The notes beneath the pieces are model-generated. The model had not been told where the DNA came from, searched no databases, and was given only the letters and a program-made list of their open reading frames with translations. A stretch of DNA of 15,529 nt from NCBI GenBank assembly GCA_934167135.1, contig CAKPKI010000035.1, forward strand, positions 1 through 15,529, read 5' to 3'. Shown in pieces: positions 1-6,878 of the stretch (within the stretch, counting starts at the first letter, position 1; each line of letters begins with the position of its first letter). The translations under genes were made by a program, and so were the position numbers. Source of the stretch: an uncultured Clostridia bacterium (GTDB taxonomy: Bacteria > Bacillota > Clostridia > TANB77 > CAG-508).

Positions 1-352
1 AGGTGGAAGCAATGTTTCAGGAGGACAAAAACAAAGATTATCAATTGCAAGAGCAGTTGCAAAAGACCCAGAAATATTTGTATTTGATGATAGTTTTTCT
101 GCATTAGACTTTAAAACAGATGCAGCATTAAGAGAGGCGTTAGCCCAAAGAACAAATAATAAAACAAATATAATCGTAGCACAAAGAATTAGTACCATTT
201 TAAATGCAGACAAAATAATTGTTTTAGATGATGGAAAAATAGTAGGTCAAGGAACACATGATGAATTACTTAAAAATAATGAAACTTACAGAGAGATTGC
301 ATTATCACAATTATCAGAAGAAGAATTAAATAAAAAGGAAGGAGGAAAATAA
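1..352 (+). CDS. ABC exporter half-transporter, 3' end only (degenerate-site subunit)
   Basis: This is the C-terminal part of an ABC nucleotide-binding domain; the 5' part lies outside the window. The readable frame begins at base 2 and ends with TAA at 350-352. It shows a canonical signature (VSGGQKQRL), then a Walker B written VFDD where the catalytic Glu is replaced by Asp, a D-loop (SALD), and a switch region reading VAQRIST with Gln in place of the usual H-loop His. The gene ends one base before the next ABC gene, so the two are almost certainly co-transcribed and translated as partners of a heterodimeric exporter. Asp for Glu plus Gln for His is the known pattern of the degenerate-site subunit in heterodimeric exporters of the BmrCD/TM287-288 type. 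The substrate cannot be told from sequence. Confidence 0.93.
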   Translation, partial: GGSNVSGGQKQRLSIARAVAKDPEIFVFDDSFSALDFKTDAALREALAQRTNNKTNIIVAQRISTILNADKIIVLDDGKIVGQGTHDELLKNNETYREIALSQLSEEELNKKEGGK

Positions 353-353
353 T

Positions 354-2189
354 ATGCCAGGACCAATGGGGCCAAGACCAGGCCATACAACAGAAAAGGC
401 CAAAGATTTTAAAGGAACAACAAAAAAATTAATAAATAATTATTTATCAAAATATAAAATTGGATTAATAATAGTATTTATATTTGCAGTAGGAAGTACT
501 ATATTTTCTATAATAGGACCTAAAATATTAGGAAATGCAACAACAGAAATATTTAACGGATTAGTAAATAAGCTATCAGGAAATGGTGGAATAGACTTTG
601 GAAAAGTTGGAACAATTTTACTTACACTATTAGGACTATATGTAGTAAGTGCATTATTTTCTTTCATCCAAAGTTTTGCAATGACACAAATTGCACAAAA
701 TTTAACATATAAATTAAGAAAAGATTTAGCACATAAAATAAATTCACTTCCAATGAATTACTTCGACAAAAAGACAAATGGAGAGGTATTATCAATAATA
801 ACAAATGATATAGATACATTAGGGATGAATTTAAATCAAAGTGTTACACAAATAATAACATCAATATGTACACTAGTTGGAATATTAATAATGATGCTTT
901 CAATTAGTTGGCAAATGACATTAATATCATTAATAGTTATGCCAATTGGAGCATTCCTTGTAAAAATAATAGTAGGAAAATCACAAAAATACTTTAAAAA
1001 GCAACAAGATTATTTAGGTCATGTAAATGGTCAAGTAGAAGAAGTATTTTCTGGATTAACAATAGTAAAAGCATTTAATGGAGAAGAGGATGCACAAAAA
1101 GAATTTGAAAAAGCAAATTCAGAACTATACAGTTCAGCATGGAAGTCACAATTCTTATCAGGTTTAATGCATCCAATAATGGGATTTATATCAAATATTG
1201 GATATGTAGGTGTAGCAATTGCAGGAGGGTATTTAGCTATTAACGGAAAAATTACTGTAGGAAATATACAAAGTTTTATACAATATAACAAACAATTTAC
1301 ACAACCAATAAATCAAATTGCACAAGTATCAAGTATGTTACAAGCAATGGTTGCTGCAACTGAAAGAATATTTGAATTTTTAGAGGAAGATGAAGAAGTT
1401 GAAACTTATGTAGAAGGAACAACAACAGAAGGTTTAAAAGGAAATGTAAAATTTGAACATGTAAAATTTGGTTATAACCCAGAAAATACTGTAATAAAAG
1501 ATTTTAATGCAGATGTACATGAAGGACAGAAAATTGCAATTGTAGGACCAACAGGAGCTGGAAAATCAACAATGGTAAAACTTCTTATGAGATTTTATGA
1601 TGTAACAGATGGTGCAATATTACTTGATGGTCATAACATCAAAGATTTCAAGAGAGGCGAATTACGTCAAATGTTTGGAATGGTATTGCAAGATACATGG
1701 CTATTTGACGGAACTGTAAAAGAAAATATAAAATATGGTAGAGAAACTGCAACAGATGATGAAGTTATTCAATCTGCAAAAGCTGCCAGGGTACATCACT
1801 TTATAAAAACATTGCCTAATGGATATAATTCTGAAATAGGTGATGAAACAAGTGGGATTTCTGCAGGGCAAAAACAATTACTTACAATAGCAAGAGTAAT
1901 TTTAGCAGATCCTAAGATATTAATTTTAGATGAAGCTACATCAAGTATTGATACAAGAACAGAAATAGAAATTCAAAAAGCTATGGATAATTTAATGAAA
2001 GGTAGAACATCTTTTATAATTGCACATAGATTGTCAACAATAAAAAACGCAGATTTAATTTTAGTTATGAATCATGGAGATATTGTTGAACAAGGTACAC
2101 ATGAACAACTTCTTGAAAAAGGAGAAAGTGGATTTTATTATAAATTATATAATAGTCAATTCCAAGATTGTATTGATGAGGTTGAATAA
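354..2189 (+). CDS. ABC exporter half-transporter, TMD-NBD (consensus-site subunit)
   Basis: A 611-residue type IV ABC exporter half. A soluble N-terminal stretch rich in Gly, Pro and Met is followed by a six-helix membrane domain (about residues 35-330) and a nucleotide-binding domain. Walker A GPTGAGKST is at about 398-406, the signature is degenerate (SGISAGQ, about 500-506), Walker B is canonical with the catalytic Glu (LDEATSS, E527), and the H-loop His is H558. Together with the upstream subunit this gives one consensus ATP site (its Walker B with the partner's VSGGQ) and one degenerate site (the partner's Walker B with its SAGQ). The start is ATG 354, preceded by a strong GGAGG. The role is multidrug, lipid or peptide export; which one is not visible. 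Confidence 0.95.
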   Translation: MPGPMGPRPGHTTEKAKDFKGTTKKLINNYLSKYKIGLIIVFIFAVGSTIFSIIGPKILGNATTEIFNGLVNKLSGNGGIDFGKVGTILLTLLGLYVVSALFSFIQSFAMTQIAQNLTYKLRKDLAHKINSLPMNYFDKKTNGEVLSIITNDIDTLGMNLNQSVTQIITSICTLVGILIMMLSISWQMTLISLIVMPIGAFLVKIIVGKSQKYFKKQQDYLGHVNGQVEEVFSGLTIVKAFNGEEDAQKEFEKANSELYSSAWKSQFLSGLMHPIMGFISNIGYVGVAIAGGYLAINGKITVGNIQSFIQYNKQFTQPINQIAQVSSMLQAMVAATERIFEFLEEDEEVETYVEGTTTEGLKGNVKFEHVKFGYNPENTVIKDFNADVHEGQKIAIVGPTGAGKSTMVKLLMRFYDVTDGAILLDGHNIKDFKRGELRQMFGMVLQDTWLFDGTVKENIKYGRETATDDEVIQSAKAARVHHFIKTLPNGYNSEIGDETSGISAGQKQLLTIARVILADPKILILDEATSSIDTRTEIEIQKAMDNLMKGRTSFIIAHRLSTIKNADLILVMNHGDIVEQGTHEQLLEKGESGFYYKLYNSQFQDCIDEVE

Positions 2190-2210
2190 AGTTTTGTTTT
2201 GTGCTAAAAT
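2182..2210 (+). promoter_or_regulatory. Putative housekeeping promoter for the MscS gene
   Basis: TTGAAT (2182-2187), a 17-base spacer and TAAAAT (2205-2210). The -35 overlaps the last codons of the ABC gene. It would start transcription close to the AGAGGTGA ribosome site at 2219-2226. Confidence 0.45.
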
Positions 2211-2231
2211 AGTATACAAGAGGTGATGAGA

Positions 2232-3113
2232 ATGGTTATAATACAGGATATATCGCAATATTTAGGAAAAACTTTTGGATTTTATAGTGAATATATAGAA
2301 TTAGTTATATTAACAATTTTGATATTTGTATTTTTTAGTGTTTTAAAAGCCGTAGTAAGAGGACTATATTCAAAAGCAGATGTAAGTAATAAAAAGAAAT
2401 ACTTCAGAAATAGAATGATAAAAATAACATTAAATATTATATCTATTGTACTGATAGTATTGCTATGGGGACACAGAATTACAGGTATAATAACAGTAAT
2501 TAGTTTCTTATCAGCAGGAATTGCAATTGCAGTTAAAGAAATAATTGTTGATTTTTTTGCGGGAATATATATTAACACAAAGAAAATATTTGAATTAGAA
2601 GATAGAATTGAAGTTAATGGTATAAAAGGTGATGTAGTAAATATGAGATCACTTGGATTTGAAGTACTAGAAGTTGGAGATAGAGTACATGCAGAGCAAA
2701 GTACAGGAAGAATAATACATATACCTAATTCATTTGTGTTTACATATCCATTAAAAAATTATACAAAAGCTTTTAAATATATATGGGATGAAATTACTGT
2801 TAAACTTCCATTAGATGAAGATGTAGAAAAAACAAAAGCAGTTTTGTATGGAATTATTGAGAATAATGAAATCTTAAAAACTATTCCTAAAAAAATGGAA
2901 GATGCAGTGGCAGATGCTACAGTGGAATATAGAATTTACTATAATTACTTAGAACCTATTATTTATACAGAAATTGTCGATTCTCATATTGAATTGTATA
3001 TTAGATATATTGTACATCCTAAAAAGGTTAGAATAGTTCAGGATGATATATATTTAAAGATATTAGATGAATATCATAAGGGTAATATAAAACTATATAG
3101 ACCAATGACATAA
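2232..3113 (+). CDS. Small-conductance mechanosensitive channel, MscS family
   Basis: A 293-residue protein with the MscS layout. Three hydrophobic segments lie at about residues 20-42, 64-82 and 84-115; the last is the small-residue-rich pore helix (SFLSAGIAIAVKEIIVDFFAG). A beta domain follows (LEDRIEVNGIKGDVVNMRSLGFEV), typical of the MscS middle domain, and then a mixed alpha/beta cytoplasmic region. MscS channels open on membrane tension and release small solutes during hypo-osmotic shock. I chose ATG 2232 rather than the in-frame GTG 2223 or ATG 2226, because AGAGGTGA would overlap those starts but sits at proper spacing from 2232. It has its own candidate promoter and lies between the exporter and sigK with no evident functional link to either. 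Confidence 0.9.
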   Translation: MVIIQDISQYLGKTFGFYSEYIELVILTILIFVFFSVLKAVVRGLYSKADVSNKKKYFRNRMIKITLNIISIVLIVLLWGHRITGIITVISFLSAGIAIAVKEIIVDFFAGIYINTKKIFELEDRIEVNGIKGDVVNMRSLGFEVLEVGDRVHAEQSTGRIIHIPNSFVFTYPLKNYTKAFKYIWDEITVKLPLDEDVEKTKAVLYGIIENNEILKTIPKKMEDAVADATVEYRIYYNYLEPIIYTEIVDSHIELYIRYIVHPKKVRIVQDDIYLKILDEYHKGNIKLYRPMT

Positions 3114-3148
3114 TAAATATATTTAGAAAGTTTTGAAATTGAACAGGC

Positions 3149-3174
3149 ACTTTTAATTTTCTTATACATATAAT
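3149..3174 (+). promoter_or_regulatory. Candidate sporulation (SigE/SigK-type) promoter of sigK
   Basis: CATATAAT at 3167-3174 matches the SigE -10 consensus CATACAMT at 7 of 8 positions, with an AC dinucleotide 16 bases upstream as in SigK promoters. No well-spaced housekeeping -35 is present. In B. subtilis sigK is read by SigE and later SigK RNA polymerase, so this is expected, but the -35 match is weak. Confidence 0.35.
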
Positions 3175-3203
3175 TTTAGTATGAGAAAATTGGAGGTGCT
3201 TTT

Positions 3204-3602
3204 ATGTTTTCTGCACTTTGCATAAGTGGTTTTATACATTTTTTACAAACAGCAGTATTTACAGTTGGATATATTTCGGGAGTACAACTTTTTCCAGAAC
3301 CTTTGAATTCTGAGGAAGAATGTATATATCTTGAAAGATTAAGCACAGGTGATGAAGAGGCTCGTAATATACTTATAGAAAAAAATTTAAGATTGGTTGC
3401 ACATGTGTGTAAAAAATATAGTAATTCTAATGTTGATCAAGATGATTTAATATCAATTGGTACAATAGGGCTTATTAAAGGTATTAATAGCTTTAAACCA
3501 GAAAAAGGCGCCCGTCTTTCTACATATGTTTCTAGATGTATTGATAATGAAATATTTACATCTTGGAAAAAGTATTATATAAACTTGACAAATACCCCCT
3601 AG
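3204..3602 (+). CDS. sigK: SigK N-terminal segment, interrupted by the skin-like element
   Basis: This is the 5' half of the late mother-cell sigma factor gene. Residues 1 to about 30 are hydrophobic and end in FPEPL, resembling the B. subtilis pro-sigma-K leader that ends FPQPL. Sigma region 2 follows: EEARNILIEKNLRLVAHVCKK, then DLISIGTIGLIKGINSF and STYVSRCIDNEI. Homology to SigK ends at the ATA codon 3552-3554. The remaining residues (FTSWKKYYINLTNTP) are encoded by the element and stop at TAG 3600-3602, inside the copper operator. The fragment lacks the end of region 2 and all of regions 3 and 4, so it should be inactive. The start ATG 3204 has GGAGGTG six bases upstream. Excision would fuse codon 117 in frame to 13784 and give about 233 residues. 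Confidence 0.95.
   Translation: MFSALCISGFIHFLQTAVFTVGYISGVQLFPEPLNSEEECIYLERLSTGDEEARNILIEKNLRLVAHVCKKYSNSNVDQDDLISIGTIGLIKGINSFKPEKGARLSTYVSRCIDNEIFTSWKKYYINLTNTP
3543..3556 (+). repeat. Left attachment core (attL), direct repeat copy 1
   Basis: GATAATGAAATATT, identical to 13772-13785. It lies in sigK codons D114-N115-E116-I117 plus two bases. Left of it the sequence is sigK; right of it is element DNA. Confidence 0.9.
3559..3569 (+). other. Right arm of the reconstructed attP (recombinase half-site)
   Basis: CATCTTGGAAA is the near-perfect inverse complement (10 of 11) of TTTCCAAAATG at 13753-13763. In the excised circle the two arms flank the core symmetrically, with 24 bases between them. 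The dyad centre falls on the AA at 3546-3547, a candidate crossover dinucleotide. Such symmetric half-sites are expected for a large serine recombinase. Confidence 0.55.
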
Positions 3603-3613
3603 GGGTGTAAAAT
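3585..3613 (+). promoter_or_regulatory. Copper operon promoter with embedded CsoR operator
   Basis: TTGACA (3585-3590), a 17-base spacer and TAAAAT (3608-3613) form a near-consensus sigma-A promoter. The spacer holds ATACCCCCTAGGGGTGT (3592-3608), a GC-rich dyad in an otherwise AT-rich region. It matches the TACCCC-N-GGGGTA type of CsoR operator, with one mismatch in the 7-3-7 dyad. A repressor here would occlude polymerase, and Cu(I) binding to CsoR would release it. It begins 28 bases to the right of the attachment core, so the operon is switched by its own promoter rather than by sigK read-through. Confidence 0.88.
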
Positions 3614-3634
3614 GAATCAGGTGGAGGTAAAATA

Positions 3635-3937
3635 ATGGAATGTGAAAAATGTAAAGGATGTGAGAAATCAACACATCGTACAGACGAAGAAAAGTCAAAA
3701 ATAATAAAAAGACTAAATATTATAGAAGGGCAAGTTAGAGGAGTAAAACAAATGATAGAAGATGACAGATATTGTAGTGATGTACTAACACAAATGTCTG
3801 CAATAAATAAAGCACTAGAAAGTGTTGAAAATTCGATTCTAGAAAGTCATATTTCAAGTTGTGTAGTTCGTGAAATAAAAGCTGGAAATACGGAAATAAT
3901 ACAAGAAGTAATGGAGTTAATTAGGAGATTACGCTAA
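3635..3937 (+). CDS. csoR: Copper-sensing repressor CsoR
   Basis: A 100-residue all-helical CsoR/RcnR-family repressor. The Cu(I) ligands Cys47, His72 and Cys76 have exactly the C-x24-H-x3-C spacing that defines the copper-sensing branch. The family motif EGQVRGVKQMIEDDRYC is at about 31-47. The N-terminus has three extra cysteines (MECEKCKGCE) that could also bind metal. It has a very strong ribosome site (GGTGGAGG) and is the first gene after the CsoR-type operator, so autoregulation of the whole copper operon is the natural reading. Its stop codon overlaps the next start (TAATG). Confidence 0.95.
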   Translation: MECEKCKGCEKSTHRTDEEKSKIIKRLNIIEGQVRGVKQMIEDDRYCSDVLTQMSAINKALESVENSILESHISSCVVREIKAGNTEIIQEVMELIRRLR

Positions 3938-4305
3938 TGAATAAAATTTATATTAAAATTGAAGGAATGGTATGTAACCATTGTTATGAAACAGTAACAC
4001 AAATAATAAAAAAGGATTTTAATGTAAAAAAAGTCAAAGTAAAAAGAAATATAGCAACAATATGGTACGAAAATGATATAAATACTGAAAGAATAAAAAA
4101 AGAAATACCAGTAAAAATGGTAATTAATGTTGATAAAAAATATTTAACTGGATGTAATAATGGAATTATTATGAAAAAATTTGGGATTGACCAAAAATTT
4201 CAAGTAGGTAAAAATGAAATTAATTTTCTTCCAACAGAAGAAGGAGAATTTTTATATAGCTGTTGGATGAATATGATTTATAATAAAATTAAAGTAATAA
4301 ATTAA
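3937..4305 (+). CDS. HMA-cupredoxin mini-fusion, putative copper-binding protein
   Basis: A 122-residue protein in two parts. Residues 1 to about 50 are a heavy-metal-associated (HMA) domain with the metal site GMVCNHC (C13, C16). Residues about 53-122 resemble the C-terminal cupredoxin-like domain found at the end of some clostridial TauE/SafE-type copper proteins: EIPVKMVINVDKKYLTGCNN, then GKNEINFLPTEEGEFLYSCW and MNMI. Candidate metal ligands there are C73, C109, M111 and M113. In those larger proteins a multi-helix membrane domain separates the two parts; here they abut directly and there is no membrane segment or signal peptide, so the protein should be cytosolic. It overlaps csoR by one base and precedes copZ. 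The role may be Cu(I) buffering or handover to the chaperone or ATPase. The cupredoxin call rests on remembered sequence resemblance. Confidence 0.72.
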   Translation: MNKIYIKIEGMVCNHCYETVTQIIKKDFNVKKVKVKRNIATIWYENDINTERIKKEIPVKMVINVDKKYLTGCNNGIIMKKFGIDQKFQVGKNEINFLPTEEGEFLYSCWMNMIYNKIKVIN

Positions 4306-4319
4306 GGGAGGAATTTTAA

Positions 4320-4526
4320 ATGAAAGAAATTAAATTAAAAATTGAAGGAATGCATTGTACAGGATGTTCAAGCAGATTAGAAAAGGTATTAAATAATACA
4401 GATGGTGTGGAAAGTGCTACAGTTAGTTTTGAAGAAAAACAAGCATTAATCACATATAATGAAAGTCAAACAGACACCGAACAAATAAAACAAGCTATTC
4501 AAGATGCTGGATTCAAAGGAGAATAA
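4320..4526 (+). CDS. copZ: Copper chaperone, CopZ-like HMA protein
   Basis: A 68-residue single HMA domain with the Cu(I) site GMHCTGC (C13, C16) and the usual beta-alpha-beta-beta-alpha-beta pattern. It is the full length for a CopZ/Atx1 chaperone. It would carry Cu(I) in the cytosol to CopA and possibly to CsoR. The ribosome site is strong (AGGGAGG, eight bases before ATG), suggesting high expression. It lies two bases before copA in the same operon. Confidence 0.92.
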   Translation: MKEIKLKIEGMHCTGCSSRLEKVLNNTDGVESATVSFEEKQALITYNESQTDTEQIKQAIQDAGFKGE

Positions 4527-4528
4527 GT

Positions 4529-6724
4529 ATGAAAAAAGTATTATTAAAAATTGATGGAATGACATGTAGTGCTTGTTCATCAGGACTAGAAAAGTTTTTG
4601 AACAAGCAAGATGGAATAGCAACTGCATCAGTCAATTTAATTATGAATAATGCAAGTATTGAGTATGATGATTCAAAACTAACTTTAGAACAAGTGGAAA
4701 AATTTGTAGATAAAGCAGGATTTACAAGTTTAGGAATAGACAATTTAGAAAAAGAAGAGAAGAAAAAATCAAATGAAAAATATAGATTAATAGGAATTTC
4801 AGTAATTTCAATATTAATATTATATATATCAATGTCACATATGGTAGGACTTCAAGTAATATCATTTTTAAATATGATGACACATCCTATAAATTATGCA
4901 ATTTCATTATTGATATTAACAATAATAGTATTATGGATGGGAAGGGATATTCTAAAAAATGGATACAAAAACTTGATACACAAAACTCCTAATATGGATA
5001 CTTTAGTAATGATAGGAGTTTTTGCAAGTTTTATATATAGTATATATGGAACAATAAGAATTTGCAATGGGAATGTAATGTATGTAGAAAGCTTATATTA
5101 TGAATCAGCAGCAATAGTAATCTTTTTTATAAAGATAGGAAAATATGTTGAAAGCAAAAATAAAGACAAAACAAAAGAGGCATTACAGCAATTAATGAGC
5201 ATAACACCAAATCATGCAACTATAATAAGAAACGGAAAAGAAGAAATAGTAACACTTGATGAAATACAAAAAGGAGATATTGTTATTTGCAAACCAGGAG
5301 AAAAAATTGCAGTAGATGGTGAAGTGGTAGAAGGAACAACACATATTAATGAATCATTTATAACAGGTGAAAGTGTTCCAGTAAAAAGAGAAAGAGGTTC
5401 AAAAGTAATTGCAGGAAGTATAAATTATGAAGGCACAATAAAATATAAAGCAGAAAAAATAGGCAAAGAATCAACTGTATCTGAAATTGTCAGATTAGTA
5501 GTAGAAGCAACAAATACAAAAGCTCCAATAGCAAAAGTTGCAGATACGATAAGTGGGTATTTTGTACCAATAATAATAGTAATAGCAATGATTGCATTTA
5601 TAATATGGTTTTTAATTACTAAAAATGTTGCAATTGCAATAAATATACTTGTAACAATTCTAGTAGTAGCTTGTCCTTGTAGTTTAGGGTTAGCAACGCC
5701 ACTTGCAATAGTAATAGCATCAGGAAATGCAAGTAAAAAAGGAATATTAGTAAAAACAAGTGAAGCATTAGAAAATGCACACAAAGTAAAAACAATATGC
5801 TTTGACAAAACAGGAACTTTAACAAAAGGAGAACTAACAATTTCTAAAATATATAATTACAGTAATTTAAACGAAAATGAAGTTATAAAAATAGTTGCAA
5901 GTATAGAAAATAAATCTGAACACCCAATTGCAAGCGCAATTGTAAATGAAGCTAAGAGTTTAAAAATAGAACTAGAAAAAATTGCCGATTTTAAAGCTAT
6001 TCCAGGATATGGTGTTAGTGCAACAATAAAAGAAAAAAGATATCTAATAGGAAATAAGAAATTAATGGTAGAAAATAATGTTGCAATTTCACAAGAGCAA
6101 GATGAATTAGAGTTGGTTTCAGAAGGAAATAGTATTTTATTTGTTGCAGAAAATCAAAATTTAATTGCATTAATAGGTGTAAAAGATGTATTAAAAGACG
6201 AAAGTATTGATATAGTTAAAAAGCTACAGAAAAGAAATATTGAAGTTGTAATGCTAACAGGAGATAATGAAAAAACAGCAAATGCAATTGCAAAACAAAT
6301 AGGAGTAGATAAAGTAATTGCAAATGTATTACCAAAACAAAAAGCAGAAGAAATCAAAAAATTAAAACAAAAAGGGCTTGTTATGATGTGCGGAGATGGA
6401 ATTAATGATAGTGTAAGCCTTGTTACTGCTGACATTGGAGTGTCAGTTTCAAGTGGTACAGATATTGCAATGGATAGTAGTAATGTTGTGCTAATGAATG
6501 ACAACTTAGAGAAAATTGAGGATTTATTATCTATAAGTCAAAAGACAATCAGAAATATTAAACAAAATTTATTCTGGGCATTTTTCTACAATATTTGTAT
6601 GATCCCAATTGCCTGTGGAGTTCTAGAACCGTTAGGAATTGTTATGAATCCAATGATTGCTGCTTTTGCTATGACAATTAGCAGTTTAACGGTTATTCTT
6701 AATGCTCTTAGACTAAAGATGTAG
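4529..6724 (+). CDS. copA: Cu(I)-exporting P1B-type ATPase CopA
   Basis: A 731-residue copper ATPase of normal length. The order is: one N-terminal HMA domain (GMTCSAC, C13 and C16), four membrane helices, actuator loop with TGES (279-282), the transport-site motif CPC (382-384), phosphorylation motif DKTGTLT (D426), the HP motif (SEHP), TGDN, GDGIND (622-627), and two final helices with the copper-type signatures WAFFYN and MTISSLTVILNALRL. These last motifs mark the Cu(I) subgroup rather than Zn/Cd/Pb pumps. It uses ATP to drive Cu(I) out of the cytosol. It lies two bases after copZ and is the last gene of the csoR operon. The usual hinge sequence after GDGIND is slightly unusual (SVSL for APAL). 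Confidence 0.96.
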   Translation: MKKVLLKIDGMTCSACSSGLEKFLNKQDGIATASVNLIMNNASIEYDDSKLTLEQVEKFVDKAGFTSLGIDNLEKEEKKKSNEKYRLIGISVISILILYISMSHMVGLQVISFLNMMTHPINYAISLLILTIIVLWMGRDILKNGYKNLIHKTPNMDTLVMIGVFASFIYSIYGTIRICNGNVMYVESLYYESAAIVIFFIKIGKYVESKNKDKTKEALQQLMSITPNHATIIRNGKEEIVTLDEIQKGDIVICKPGEKIAVDGEVVEGTTHINESFITGESVPVKRERGSKVIAGSINYEGTIKYKAEKIGKESTVSEIVRLVVEATNTKAPIAKVADTISGYFVPIIIVIAMIAFIIWFLITKNVAIAINILVTILVVACPCSLGLATPLAIVIASGNASKKGILVKTSEALENAHKVKTICFDKTGTLTKGELTISKIYNYSNLNENEVIKIVASIENKSEHPIASAIVNEAKSLKIELEKIADFKAIPGYGVSATIKEKRYLIGNKKLMVENNVAISQEQDELELVSEGNSILFVAENQNLIALIGVKDVLKDESIDIVKKLQKRNIEVVMLTGDNEKTANAIAKQIGVDKVIANVLPKQKAEEIKKLKQKGLVMMCGDGINDSVSLVTADIGVSVSSGTDIAMDSSNVVLMNDNLEKIEDLLSISQKTIRNIKQNLFWAFFYNICMIPIACGVLEPLGIVMNPMIAAFAMTISSLTVILNALRLKM

Positions 6725-6738
6725 AAAGGAAATTTATA

Positions 6739-6849
6739 ATGGAAAAGAAAGAGGCGGATGCAATCCAATTCCTATCACAACAGATGAAAGAGTTGATGGA
6801 GAAAATACAATAACAATAAAAAAAGATTTTATAGAAAGTCATGCTGAGA
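6739..6849 (+). pseudogene. Small decayed ORF or remnant between copA and the desulfurase gene
   Basis: A good ribosome site (AGAAAGGA) precedes ATG 6739, but this frame stops after 24 codons (MEKKEADAIQFLSQQMKELM...). A different frame of the same stretch, open from inside the copA end to TAA at about 6861, reads more like protein: RGGCNPIPITTDERVDGENT, continuing ITIKKDFIESHAENFKN. A one-base indel after MEKK would join the start to that reading. It could be a remnant or a genuine 24-residue peptide. I do not recognise the family. Confidence 0.3.
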
Positions 6850-6878
6850 ATTTCAAGAATTAAAAGGTGGAATTAAAA

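Noticed and set aside
3524..3532. ATATGTTTC occurs both in sigK left of attL and at 13749-13757 left of attR.
   Set aside because: The spacing to the core differs by about five bases and the sequence is AT-rich; probably coincidence, not part of the crossover repeat.
5425..5840. Minus-strand ORFs opposite copA and other long genes.
   Set aside because: They lack ribosome sites, are rich in Ile/Leu/Ser/Phe as expected of the antisense of AT-rich coding DNA, and show no motifs.
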